DNA of 64,000 nt from Paraflavitalea pollutisoli (GTDB lineage: Bacteria > Bacteroidota > Bacteroidia > Chitinophagales > Chitinophagaceae): positions 2,162,202 to 2,226,201 of the forward strand of contig NZ_JARKMX010000008.1 in assembly GCF_029360705.1 (NCBI RefSeq), read 5' to 3'. This document shows, piece after piece, positions 54,765 to 63,386 of this stretch. The position numbers were made by a program, and so were the translations under genes. Each line of letters begins with the position of its first letter. Position 1 is the stretch's first letter. Below the pieces are notes generated by a model. The model worked only from the letters and a program-made list of their open reading frames with translations, did no database searches and was not told the origin of the DNA.

Positions 54765-54817
54765 ACAATTGATTTAGATCAGTTGCAATCACCAACCAAC
54801 CATAATACCCTGAAAGA

Positions 54818-54848
54818 AAAGTGCCCCCGTAGTATAGGGGGACACTTT
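54818..54848 (-). terminator. Terminator of the DUF481-DUF4136-barrel operon
   Basis: AAAGTGCCCCC (54818-54828) pairs with GGGGG-A-CACTTT (54837-54848), with one bulged A, and is followed by TTCTTTC on the minus strand. It lies 60 bp after the barrel gene. Confidence 0.75.
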
Positions 54849-54907
54849 CGCTGTTCGCTGTACACGCATATATTCACCGTACAAATCACTGTAACGAACC
54901 ACCTCGA

Positions 54908-55501
54908 CTAGAACCGGGAGAATTTAATCCCAACGTTCAAAGAGAGAAAGGTTTGACCGTCCAGGTCACTGCTGTTGAAAGGCCAGTAGTATTTAACACC
55001 CACGAAAGGACTTACCCCGGACGCCGTTTTAAATACAAAGCCTGCTTCCGGACGCAAGGCAAATTGCCAGGCCTCATTGGTAATGCGGTACAAGCCCAGG
55101 TCCGTAGAACGGTTGGAATATACCGTACCCAAACCAATCCCTACATAGGGCGCCGCTTTCTTGCTCTTGGAATTGGGCCAGTATTGTGCACCCACCAGGA
55201 TCGGCACCGAATTGGTGTACCGGTATTGCTTACCGGTTACCGTAACCGTTTTATCCTGGTATTGCACTTCGCCGGCATCTTGGTAAAAGACATTCCAGCC
55301 AACCTCCAGCCCCACCGACACCTGCGGCTTTATCTGACGGTTGAATTCAAAATTAATCCCCCGGAAACTGGTCTTGCTAATGTAATCATTCAAATCACCC
55401 ATGGGGAAAGCGATCGGATAGGAAACCGTAATATTCCCACCTTGCGCCAGCGCACTCATCGAGCAGAGGGCCAGCGCTACCGTCCATATTATTGATCTCA
55501 T
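54908..55501 (-). CDS. Small outer-membrane beta-barrel protein
   Basis: 197 residues with a signal peptide ending SALAQ. It shows alternating beta strands typical of eight-stranded barrels (ITVSYPIAFPMGDLNDYI, GINFEFNRQIKPQVSVGLEVGW, SVPILVGAQYW, PYVGIGLGTVY, FALRPEAGFVF, SPFVGVKYYWPF, FLSLNVGIKFSRF) and a terminal phenylalanine for BAM recognition. It is probably an OmpW/OmpA-barrel-like protein of unknown ligand. It follows the DUF4136 gene by 10 bp. Confidence 0.85.
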   Translation of the reverse strand: MRSIIWTVALALCSMSALAQGGNITVSYPIAFPMGDLNDYISKTSFRGINFEFNRQIKPQVSVGLEVGWNVFYQDAGEVQYQDKTVTVTGKQYRYTNSVPILVGAQYWPNSKSKKAAPYVGIGLGTVYSNRSTDLGLYRITNEAWQFALRPEAGFVFKTASGVSPFVGVKYYWPFNSSDLDGQTFLSLNVGIKFSRF

Positions 55502-55511
55502 ATACTTTCAT

Positions 55512-56159
55512 TTAATGTTTTAGATAAGGAGATTGTGCAAACGCTTTATCAATGCTATTGGTTATGCGTCCTACGAGGTTAGTAGTACTACCTTCCGCCA
55601 GCCCATTGATGATCGAACTCCATACGACAGGAATATTGTCAGCATTTTTGCCAGCCTGATGGTCCACCATCTGAACGAATACAGAGCCTGAGCGATACCC
55701 CGTCACATAGGCCGGATAATAGTATCCCGGATAATACCAACCCCAATCGTACCAGCCTGGATACCACCAATCCCAATACCACCAGTCATAATAGTAGTAA
55801 ACATTGGTCGTAGTCATGGAAGAGGTCAGCAGGATCACATCGGGATTGGCATTCTTATTGACCAATGTCCAACCATTCTCGGCCATTTGTTTTTTCAACT
55901 CCGTAACGATTGGCACTGCATAGGTGGCACTTAGGAACGTTGGCTTGCCATCACCATCCGGGTCCGTAAATTGATCACCCGTGATCTTGATCACACTGTC
56001 CGACATTGCATAAGTTTTCTTTGCCTTGAAGTCGAACTGATCATAATAGTTGGTGTACACCAGATCCAGGTCTTCGTCGTACTCCGCTCCCTTGGGATAA
56101 CAGCCCCACATCACCGGAAGCAGGAACACAGCCAGCCAGTAACGAGATTTACTTGTCAT
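55512..56159 (-). CDS. DUF4136 lipoprotein with a Tyr/Trp-rich segment
   Basis: 215 residues; the lipobox region ends in MWGC (Cys20). The DUF4136 core is KTYAMSDSVIKI, then AVPIVTELKKQMAENGWTLV, NPDVILLTSSM, and SVFVQMVDHQAG, SIINGLAEG. Between residues 121 and 150, 20 of 30 residues are Tyr or Trp, with D, G and P between them. Envelope-attached; function unknown. It is in an operon with the DUF481 and barrel genes. The related lipoprotein at 58163 has a milder version of the aromatic loop. Confidence 0.88.
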   Translation of the reverse strand: MTSKSRYWLAVFLLPVMWGCYPKGAEYDEDLDLVYTNYYDQFDFKAKKTYAMSDSVIKITGDQFTDPDGDGKPTFLSATYAVPIVTELKKQMAENGWTLVNKNANPDVILLTSSMTTTNVYYYYDWWYWDWWYPGWYDWGWYYPGYYYPAYVTGYRSGSVFVQMVDHQAGKNADNIPVVWSSIINGLAEGSTTNLVGRITNSIDKAFAQSPYLKH

Positions 56160-56210
56160 AATACGTAGGTTTAAATGTTTAATATGAAGAGTTTACAAAA
56201 AACGAACACC

Positions 56211-57260
56211 TTAAAACTTGTAGGTAACACTTAATACTACCCCATAATCGTATTTATTGCCGCCTGCAGGCGGCTGACTGTCGAAATTGGTGTAAGGATT
56301 GAGCGTGATGTAGAAATAGCGGATGACCTGCCAGGAAAAACTGGTATTCCCTTCCATCCGGAAACGACCAAACTGTGTCAATCCCAAATAAGCCGATTGC
56401 GTTGAACTGATCTGGATGTTGGGATGATGAAACTTAAAATAATTAAACCGGAACATCACCGGAACCTCCAGCAACATCCCCTCCGATTCACCAGCAGTAC
56501 TCAACTCCTGATTAAACGATATGCCCGAGATACCGTACAACTGCCAGCGTTTTCGAACCACCAGCTTATTGCCTGCCCCCACCGACTCCTGGAACCGGCG
56601 CGCAATAGACAACTCCAGGTTACGCTGATAACTGGCAGTAGCCGATATAAACCAGGTGGGTGTCACACTATAACCAGCCATCAGGCTCAGGTCTTCCCGG
56701 TCACGGCTGAAAGACGCCGAATCGATCGAATAGTTGGCAGACGCGGTCAACTGATACTCAAATTTACTGGCGGCGTACACGACGGATGAGCTTAGGTTCA
56801 CCTGCCCAACCCCACTTGACTTTGTATAGCTGAAACCAGTTGACAGGTTACCATGCAGACTCTTAAAAAACTGCTTCTCCAGCGGAATGACGACATGCAG
56901 CTGCTCCATCGTGACGGGTATGGTATTTCCGTTATCGGCATGTATATCTACCCACCCATCTTTAACGCCACCGACCATCGTACCATAGAATAACTCCTTG
57001 TCATCCAATTCAAATTTGAACCTCCGGCTTGATTTGAGCACCCGTATCTTATACAACTTCACATTCATCATTTTAAGGTCTATATCATCAATTGACACTT
57101 CCCCCAGCGATATGCTCTGTATCTCACCGATCAGTACCTGACCATTGTACAGGAACAAGGAATCACGCACCTGGCATTGAACGACGGAAATCCGCAGTAC
57201 AAACAATACAAAGCAAATTACCCATAGCACATATCGCGGCGTTTGAGATAATAGCTGCAC
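56211..57260 (-). CDS. DUF481-type outer-membrane beta-barrel protein
   Basis: 349 residues with GTG start at 57260; the nearby ATG at 57264 is out of frame. A signal peptide ends VVQC/Q. The N-terminal region (about 35-125) has a repeated small beta domain (FLYNGQVLIGEIQSI, LYKIRVLKSSRRFKFELDD, DGWVDIHADNGNTIPV), followed by a DUF481 barrel (FKSLHGNLSTGFSYTKSSGVGQ to VVLSVTYKF). Function unknown; such proteins are salt- or stress-linked in other bacteria. First gene of the minus-strand envelope operon and divergent from an ECF sigma gene. Confidence 0.85.
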   Translation of the reverse strand: MQLLSQTPRYVLWVICFVLFVLRISVVQCQVRDSLFLYNGQVLIGEIQSISLGEVSIDDIDLKMMNVKLYKIRVLKSSRRFKFELDDKELFYGTMVGGVKDGWVDIHADNGNTIPVTMEQLHVVIPLEKQFFKSLHGNLSTGFSYTKSSGVGQVNLSSSVVYAASKFEYQLTASANYSIDSASFSRDREDLSLMAGYSVTPTWFISATASYQRNLELSIARRFQESVGAGNKLVVRKRWQLYGISGISFNQELSTAGESEGMLLEVPVMFRFNYFKFHHPNIQISSTQSAYLGLTQFGRFRMEGNTSFSWQVIRYFYITLNPYTNFDSQPPAGGNKYDYGVVLSVTYKF

Positions 57261-57485
57261 GCATTAATGACACCTGTGCACGGTCCATGCCGTAAAAATT
57301 GAGCTATCTTTTTGTTGCCTGCTTTTCTAAATAGAAGCCAAACACGGAAGGTATCTCAAGCAAATACTTATCAAAGGTTCTATCTTGTCGGCATCGCACT
57401 TAACTATGCTCCTTACTGTGCTCCTTTGCGCTGCCATCACCCCCCTGCACCGGCCGTATCTCTAACGGACAAAACTTCATCAGTC

Positions 57486-58085
57486 ATGAACAAACCATCA
57501 ACTACCACTCAAGTATCCGACCAATCCCTCATTGACCGCATTCACCAAAAAGACGACAACGCATTCAGGCTGCTATATGAGAAATACTGGAAGCCATTAC
57601 TCCATTTTGCGTCGCATTTCATACCGGATGAGGACACCTGTCAGGAAGTCGTACAGGAACTTTTCATCACCCTTCATTTGAAACGACAGCAACTGAATGT
57701 AAACACCTCTGTATCGGCCTATCTGTATGGATCACTACGCAACCGCATCTATAATTATATACGTGATCAATCAGTCTACAACAAACATGTAAAGGGAGCA
57801 TCCCGCGCACGGTGGATGACAACGGTCGACAACAGCATGCAGCAGACACTCGACATGCTCGAGCTGCACCGCATCATCGAAGAGTGCCTGACGACCATGC
57901 CCAATAAATACCGGGAAGTATATGTTTTGCACAGGCAATATGGATATACCTTAAAAAAGACCTCATCACTGTTGCAACGACCTGTCGACACGGTCGAAAA
58001 ACAGTTCAGGCGTGTAATGGTCTTGCTGCGTACTTATCTCCGCCGGCAGGAAGCACTGGAAACACGATCCTCTGCCAAAAAATAG
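57486..58085 (+). CDS. ECF RNA polymerase sigma factor without adjacent anti-sigma
   Basis: 199 residues from ATG at 57486. Region 2: SDQSLIDRIHQKDDNAFRLLYEKYW, then DEDTCQEVVQELFITLHLK. Region 4: LTTMPNKYREVYVLHRQYGYTLKK, then SLLQRPVDTVEKQFRRVMVLLRTYL. No FecR or other anti-sigma gene lies next to it. It is flanked by envelope genes on both sides, including two DUF4136 lipoproteins, so it may drive them (inference). The last codons and the stop are inside a 40-bp perfect palindrome. Confidence 0.93.
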   Translation: MNKPSTTTQVSDQSLIDRIHQKDDNAFRLLYEKYWKPLLHFASHFIPDEDTCQEVVQELFITLHLKRQQLNVNTSVSAYLYGSLRNRIYNYIRDQSVYNKHVKGASRARWMTTVDNSMQQTLDMLELHRIIEECLTTMPNKYREVYVLHRQYGYTLKKTSSLLQRPVDTVEKQFRRVMVLLRTYLRRQEALETRSSAKK

Positions 58086-58109
58086 AGATATCTCTATTTT
58101 TTGGCAGAG
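58070..58109. repeat. Perfect 40-bp palindrome across the sigma-factor stop codon
   Basis: The left arm is CTCTGCCAAAAAATAGAGAT (58070-58089), and the right arm is its exact reverse complement with no spacer (centre GATATC). The TAG stop is at 58083-58085. It may form a terminator-like RNA hairpin, but the T run is inside the stem rather than after it, so a DNA-protein site or mobile-element scar is also possible. Confidence 0.9.
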
Positions 58110-58162
58110 ATGGCGGAACGATTTAGGTAAAGGTGTCTTATCAGCTAAAAGCTAAAAACAGT

Positions 58163-58735
58163 ATGAGTATGAAAAAAAATATGCTGCCAGCTATCTGCCT
58201 GGCCACCCTCTTATTCAATGCGGCCTGCGGCCCCACGTTGAAGGTCAACACCGACTATGACAAAAGCACCGACTTCAACAAGTACAAAACATTCAGCCTG
58301 TACATGAGCGACAGTACGAGTTCTGCCATTAGCCCACTCAATCAGCAACGTATCACCAGTGCTGTAACACAAGCCATGCAAAGCAAGGGCTACCAGCTCG
58401 TGGGCAGTAATCCTGACCTGCTGGTGAATACCGTCACCGTCATCAAGAACAAAGTGGCGCTCAGCTCAAATACCGATTATTACGGATATGGAGGGGTATA
58501 CCGGCCCTACTACTGGGGTACCGGTATGGGTGTTTCCTCTACCACCAATTACAATGTCCAGAATTATAAAGACGGATCGCTCATCATCGACATTGTAGAT
58601 GCCAGTACTAAAAAACTGCTCTGGCAAGGCACCGGCAACAGCGAGATCGACAAACCCTTGAAAGATCCCGACACACAGGTACCCCAGGCGGTTAACAAGA
58701 TACTGGCCGGCTTTCCTCCGGGAGCAGCTAAATAA
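58163..58735 (+). CDS. DUF4136 lipoprotein
   Basis: 190 residues from ATG at 58163; ATG at 58169 is also possible. Lipobox FNAAC. DUF4136 core: TDYDKSTDFNKYKTFSLY, SAVTQAMQSKGYQLVGSNPDLLVN, SLIIDIVDASTKKLLWQGTG, VNKILAGFPPG. Such lipoproteins sit in the envelope; function unknown. The loop YYGYGGVYRPYYWGTG is aromatic, like the longer tract in the lipoprotein at 55512. It is downstream of the ECF sigma gene on the same strand. Confidence 0.9.
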   Translation: MSMKKNMLPAICLATLLFNAACGPTLKVNTDYDKSTDFNKYKTFSLYMSDSTSSAISPLNQQRITSAVTQAMQSKGYQLVGSNPDLLVNTVTVIKNKVALSSNTDYYGYGGVYRPYYWGTGMGVSSTTNYNVQNYKDGSLIIDIVDASTKKLLWQGTGNSEIDKPLKDPDTQVPQAVNKILAGFPPGAAK

Positions 58736-58781
58736 CTAATACAAGCTTGCCAACCGTATTTAATAAATCACAACCAAACCG

Positions 58782-59081
58782 ATGGCTACCCAACGAAGGA
58801 AGTTCAGCACCGATGAGAAGATTGGCATCGTTCAGAAAGCCGGCCAATTGGGGGTCACCGCCGTACTACATGAACACCATCTATCTTATAGCGTGTTTGC
58901 TCGCTGGAGAAAACAATACCAACAGGCAAACGCCAGCGCCGCAGAACATGCTGCCGCCAACAAGGTCAGAAGCGAACTGAAGCAACTACTGGAAGAAAAC
59001 GCCAGGTTGAAAAAGATCATCGCCGACCAGGCGCTGGAACTGGAGAGAAGGGAAGAAGACCTGAGAAAATACAAAAAGTAA
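58782..59081 (+). CDS. Orphan IS3-type transposase OrfA-like HTH protein
   Basis: 99 residues. HTH of the IS3 OrfA type (RRKFSTDEKIGIVQKAGQL, LSYSVFARWRKQYQ) followed by a coiled coil (ELKQLLEENARLKKIIADQA, LELERREEDL). No OrfB with the DDE catalytic core follows, and no terminal inverted repeats were seen. The frame is intact, so it is either a remnant or a retained DNA-binding protein. Confidence 0.8.
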   Translation: MATQRRKFSTDEKIGIVQKAGQLGVTAVLHEHHLSYSVFARWRKQYQQANASAAEHAAANKVRSELKQLLEENARLKKIIADQALELERREEDLRKYKK

Positions 59082-59158
59082 CACCAGCAGTACCCGGCCA
59101 TGTGCCGGGTGCTCCTATACGCGGGACACCATTAGTCACCCAAACAAAATACAACAAA

Positions 59159-59710
59159 ATGAAAAAGTATCTCATTCTCCTGCTTACTGCCGTTATAGTA
59201 AGCAGTGCCTGGGCGCAAGACGACGAGCTCATCATCCACGGCACTACCAAGGTCAGCAAAAACCTCGCGCCCAAGGTAGTGATCGACTCGCTCAACAAAA
59301 CATTCCCCAATGCCAAAGCCGTCCAATACTACAAAACGCCGAAATCAGTAGCCCAATCGGGTTGGACGGTCACCGAACAAAATGACCTGGGCCCCACAGA
59401 TGATGTCGACTACTACACCATCAGTTTTACCCGTAACAACATGAAATACTATGGCCTGTACCGGGCCAATGGTGAGCTCGTCAGTTCGCGACTGCGCCAG
59501 AATGTGACCCAATTGCCACGCGCCATTTCTACCTCGCTCAAATCACTCGGCACCCAACATCCTGGTTACAGCGTTGTTTCCAAGACCTACTACAAGAATA
59601 CCAACCACAGTAAAAAGAAAGAGTATTACGAAGTAGTGGCCACCAATGGCAAAAACAAGAAGACCCTTTTCTATGCGCCCGATGGCACCATCGTAAAAGT
59701 AAAAGGCTAA
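59159..59710 (+). CDS. Secreted PepSY-like protein (paralogue 2)
   Basis: 183 residues from ATG at 59159; signal peptide ends SSAWAQ. Same fold and spacing as the protein at 49018: VVIDSLNKTFPNAKAVQYYKTP, SGWTVTEQND, YYGLYRANGELV, GTQHPGYSVV, YYEVVATNG, LFYAPDGTIVKVK. Periplasmic or secreted; function unknown. It is followed after 10 bp by a beta-barrel gene, so the two are probably cotranscribed. Confidence 0.82.
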   Translation: MKKYLILLLTAVIVSSAWAQDDELIIHGTTKVSKNLAPKVVIDSLNKTFPNAKAVQYYKTPKSVAQSGWTVTEQNDLGPTDDVDYYTISFTRNNMKYYGLYRANGELVSSRLRQNVTQLPRAISTSLKSLGTQHPGYSVVSKTYYKNTNHSKKKEYYEVVATNGKNKKTLFYAPDGTIVKVKG

Positions 59711-59720
59711 CATCCGCATC

Positions 59721-60857
59721 ATGCATTTACACATCCGGTACATCTTATTGCCCGCAACACGCAGCATCATCCTTCTCCCGGTTTGGGGTTGCCTGCTGAT
59801 CCTGACGCTCATCATGACGCAGCAGGCAACTGCCCAGAACCCTTCCCGCAAGCACCTGGGCGACAAGCACCAGGATTACTACGACAGCCTGACGAAAATG
59901 AACTACGACAGGGTGTTCCCGCTGCTGGGCACCAAGGTTTACAAACGCGGCTTCGACATACCCTGGCCTATCGGTATCATGTTCAATACCTTCTACGCCA
60001 ACCAGGGCATCAACATCTCCGACATCCGCGTAGGCATTCAGGGGGCAGACACCACCCTGGGACCCGTCGACCTCAGCCAGGTAGTGCAGTTTGGTGATGT
60101 TAAAGCCAAAGGTCTTACACTCAATATGCGTGCGGATCTCTACGTGCTTCCTTTCCTCAACGTGTACGCCATGTTGTCGTACCTGCCGAAGGCCAGCACC
60201 GATGTCACCCTGGTAAAACCTGTGCAGCTCTCTACCAACGCCACGCAGCAGGGCTGGGCCTATGGATTTGGCATCATGGGGGCTGGCGGTGTGGGGCCGG
60301 TATGGATCCAGGCTGATTACAATGTCAATTGGGCCGACATGCAGCTGCTCGACAACAAGGTCTTTACGCAGATCGTGGGCATACGCGTAGGCCATGTATT
60401 TCCCCTCCAGGGAAGCCCTGAAAAAAACATCTCCCTGTGGGTGGGTATGATGGGCCTCTTCATCAACAATGACACCAAAGGGCAGATCAAATTAGCCGAT
60501 GTTTTCCCAGACATATCCCAGGACAAAATCAATGAGATCAAGAACAGCTATGATCAATGGTACAACGGTCTCAGGCCAGTGCAACAAAAAGTGGTGGACA
60601 AGATCGTCGAAAAGCTGCAGGACAAGATAGACGGCCACCCGATCGATGATGTATCCATCAACTACGAAATGAATAAGGCCGTTAAATCGAGATGGGCGGG
60701 GCTGGTAGGCGCCCAATACCAATTCAACAAACGCTGGCAGCTGCGTACAGAATGCAACTTGATCAGCCAGGACCGGTTCTCGCTGATGTTGTCTATCAAT
60801 TACCGGTTCCTGGGATTCAAGAAAAACATCAATCATACAAATCGTTCACCAGATTGA
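59721..60857 (+). CDS. Predicted outer-membrane beta-barrel protein
   Basis: 378 residues. A long signal region (hydrophobic about 15-33, then QQATAQ) precedes the mature protein. It contains strand-like segments with small-residue and aromatic alternation (FDIPWPIGIMFNTFYANQ, LNMRADLYVLPFLNVYAMLSYLP, WAYGFGIMGAGGVGPVWIQAD, SLWVGMMGLFIN, WAGLVGAQYQFNKRWQLRTE, SLMLSINYRFLGF). One helical insert lies at about 260-310 (DISQDKINEIKNSYDQWY, VVDKIVEKLQDKI). No family name can be given. Confidence 0.75.
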   Translation: MHLHIRYILLPATRSIILLPVWGCLLILTLIMTQQATAQNPSRKHLGDKHQDYYDSLTKMNYDRVFPLLGTKVYKRGFDIPWPIGIMFNTFYANQGINISDIRVGIQGADTTLGPVDLSQVVQFGDVKAKGLTLNMRADLYVLPFLNVYAMLSYLPKASTDVTLVKPVQLSTNATQQGWAYGFGIMGAGGVGPVWIQADYNVNWADMQLLDNKVFTQIVGIRVGHVFPLQGSPEKNISLWVGMMGLFINNDTKGQIKLADVFPDISQDKINEIKNSYDQWYNGLRPVQQKVVDKIVEKLQDKIDGHPIDDVSINYEMNKAVKSRWAGLVGAQYQFNKRWQLRTECNLISQDRFSLMLSINYRFLGFKKNINHTNRSPD

Positions 60858-60972
60858 CATAAACCATATAACTCTCCGATATACCAACCGTTAGATACAT
60901 GATACAAGGTGATCGAAAGACACTTAAACCGCATTCGATTGACGTAAAACAGACGGTACAACAGTACTAAAT

Positions 60973-61941
60973 ATGGCAACTCGCGATCAAATACTGGATT
61001 TGAAGAAACAGATCGGCGAAAACATCATCGGCCAGGAGGATGTGATCACCAAGATCCTGATCGGACTATTGACCGATGGCAATGTTTTGCTCGAAGGGCT
61101 GCCCGGCCTGGCCAAAACAAGAGCCGTTAAAAGCCTGGCAAAGCACCTCTCGTGTAAACTCAGCCGCATACAATTTACCCCCGATCTGCTACCCGCTGAT
61201 ATTACCGGTACGGAAATATACCAACCCGAGGGAGAAGAGAAATTTCGTTTTCAACCGGGTCCTATCTTCAGCAACCTCGTACTGGCCGACGAGATCAACC
61301 GGGCACCAGCCAAAGTACAGGCAGCCCTGCTGGAAGCTATGGAAGAAAGGCAGGTATCTGTAGCAGGTAAAACACATCCCATGGAGCCCCTGTTCATGGT
61401 GCTGGCCACCGAAAATCCCATCGAGCAGGAGGGGACCTATCCACTGCCGGAAGCCCAGCTCGATCGCTTCATCATGAAGATTGAGGTCACATATCCTGGT
61501 TACGATGAAGAAATTAAAATAGTACGGCTCGTTCGGGAAGAAAGCAAGCAACAAAAAAATAGCCAGCAGGGGCCCTCTCCGATACCCCAGGAAGTCGTCT
61601 TTGCGGCACGGCAGGAGATCAGCGAAGTAAAAGTCAACGAGCCCGCAGAAAAATACATGGTCGACATCATTTCCGCCACCCGTTATCCCGATCAGTTTGG
61701 TGAAAAGCTAAAAAAATGGATCAGTTATGGCGCCAGCCCGCGCGGCACCATCGCCCTCGACAAATGCGCCCGCGTTACCGCGTGGCTCGAAGGCCGGGAC
61801 TATGTAACGCCCGATGATATCCGTTTTATTGCCAAAGATGTATTACGGCACCGGCTCATCCTTAGTTACAACGCAAATGCTGACGGCATGAATGTCAACC
61901 AGGTAATCGATGAACTATTAAAAAATGTATCCGTCAGCTGA
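60973..61941 (+). CDS. MoxR-family AAA ATPase
   Basis: 322 residues. Walker A is GLPGLAKT (42-49), Walker B LVLADE (102-107), with sensor region MVLATENPIEQEGTYPLPEAQLDRF. MoxR ATPases act as chaperones for VWA-domain proteins. It starts an operon with DUF58, DUF4381 and BatA-type genes, the Bacteroides aerotolerance-like arrangement. The stop TGA shares a base with the next ATG. Confidence 0.96.
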   Translation: MATRDQILDLKKQIGENIIGQEDVITKILIGLLTDGNVLLEGLPGLAKTRAVKSLAKHLSCKLSRIQFTPDLLPADITGTEIYQPEGEEKFRFQPGPIFSNLVLADEINRAPAKVQAALLEAMEERQVSVAGKTHPMEPLFMVLATENPIEQEGTYPLPEAQLDRFIMKIEVTYPGYDEEIKIVRLVREESKQQKNSQQGPSPIPQEVVFAARQEISEVKVNEPAEKYMVDIISATRYPDQFGEKLKKWISYGASPRGTIALDKCARVTAWLEGRDYVTPDDIRFIAKDVLRHRLILSYNANADGMNVNQVIDELLKNVSVS

Positions 61942-62891
61942 TGGCACTTCCTACCCAACATACTATCGCTGAATATCCACCCGAAGTGGTCACTACGCTG
62001 CCTGATCTGTTGCGCTTTGAATACCTCGTGCAAGCAGGCCACCTCCTCCCTGCTCACCCCGTGTATTCACTACTTGCCGGCCGTCACGCTTCCAAGCTAC
62101 GCGGTCGCGGACTCGATTTTGAAGAAGTACGATTGTATATACCCGGAGACGATATTCGCAACATCGACTGGCATGTAACTGCCCGAACGGGCAAAACCCA
62201 CTCCAAGGTCTTCAACGAAGAAAAAGAACGGCCCACCTTTATCGTGCTTGATCAGACTACCAGCCTGTTCTTCGGATCCCAACGATATGTAAAATCCGTT
62301 ATTGGTGCCCATGCAGCCGCGTTGGGCGCCTATTACACCATCAAAAGAGGCGATCGCGTGGGCGGCATCATTTTCAACGAATCAGGAGCAGACTATATTC
62401 CACCACGGCGTAGTAAAGCAGCCGTGGAGCATTTCCTGCAGTGCGTGGTCAACCGCAACCAACAACTTCCGCAACGGCAGTCAGTACAAAACAATACCCC
62501 CCACCTCAACAAGGCATTACACCAGGTGCAGGCGTCCGTCACCCACGACTACGTCATCACGGTGATCAGTGATTTCAGCCGGATCGATGACGAAACGCAG
62601 GAACGGCTGCGCAGCCTCAGCTACCACAATGACGTTATCCTGATCCATCTATATGATCCGTTTGAGGAAGCACTGCCCGATGGAAAACTGGTGCTTTCCA
62701 ATGGCCCACATCAGCTGCTTTGGCGCAACAACCGGCGACAGGCAGAGGACACCTACAGCAACCAATTTAAACAATGGCAACAGGAAATCACCAGCGCCTT
62801 CCGTCATACCCGTATTCCCATCGTATTCTTTACCACTGCCCAACCAGTAGAAGAACAGGTACGCCGCTCAATGGGCATCCTGCTCGATTGA
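61941..62891 (+). CDS. DUF58 (VWA-like) protein of the MoxR/Bat operon
   Basis: 316 residues. The DUF58 signature is GRGLDFEEVRLYIPGDDIRNIDWHVTARTGKTHSKVFNEEKE, split by no gaps, followed by a degenerate VWA fold (FIVLDQTTSLFFGS, VITVISDFSRID). No membrane segment. It is translationally coupled to moxR and is expected to bind the MoxR ATPase or the membrane Bat proteins. Confidence 0.94.
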   Translation: MALPTQHTIAEYPPEVVTTLPDLLRFEYLVQAGHLLPAHPVYSLLAGRHASKLRGRGLDFEEVRLYIPGDDIRNIDWHVTARTGKTHSKVFNEEKERPTFIVLDQTTSLFFGSQRYVKSVIGAHAAALGAYYTIKRGDRVGGIIFNESGADYIPPRRSKAAVEHFLQCVVNRNQQLPQRQSVQNNTPHLNKALHQVQASVTHDYVITVISDFSRIDDETQERLRSLSYHNDVILIHLYDPFEEALPDGKLVLSNGPHQLLWRNNRRQAEDTYSNQFKQWQQEITSAFRHTRIPIVFFTTAQPVEEQVRRSMGILLD

Positions 62892-62909
62892 TCATTAAAT
62901 ACAAAGACT

Positions 62910-63386
62910 ATGGATGATTATGGAAGCCTGATAGAACCCGCCCCTGTCACCTTCAGCTTTGGAGCACCGGGCTGGTATGTTCTGGCCATTGCGGTCATCC
63001 TGTTGCTGGCGATCATTACAGGTCTATTCATCCGGCGCTACCAGCGTAATCAATACCGCCGACATGCGCTGGCCTGGCTGCGTTTGCGGGAACAGGAGCT
63101 ACAGCAGTCCGACACTACCTTATTGGTATATGAAACCAATATGTTGCTGAAACGGGTGGCCATGCGTCAATATGGTCGCAGCCCCATAGCGGCTATTCGC
63201 GGTGACGCCTGGATAAACCTGCTCAACCAAACAATGAACCGAAGCCTATTCACTGTTCAGGAACAGGACCTGCTCCAACAGGTATTGTATCAACCACAAC
63301 GTAAAATCAACACTGCAGACGCGGCCAACTTCGTGGCCCATTCAAAAAACTGGCTTCAACACCACCGTCACCACTATGCATTTTGA
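62910..63386 (+). CDS. DUF4381 membrane protein
   Basis: 158 residues. A single membrane helix spans about 22-43 (WYVLAIAVILLLAIITGLFI), followed by a cytoplasmic domain (RRHALAWLRLREQELQ, MLLKRVAMRQYGR, IAAIRGDAWINLLNQ). It occupies the usual DUF4381 position between DUF58 and BatA. Its end overlaps the next start by 11 bp. Confidence 0.92.
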   Translation: MDDYGSLIEPAPVTFSFGAPGWYVLAIAVILLLAIITGLFIRRYQRNQYRRHALAWLRLREQELQQSDTTLLVYETNMLLKRVAMRQYGRSPIAAIRGDAWINLLNQTMNRSLFTVQEQDLLQQVLYQPQRKINTADAANFVAHSKNWLQHHRHHYAF

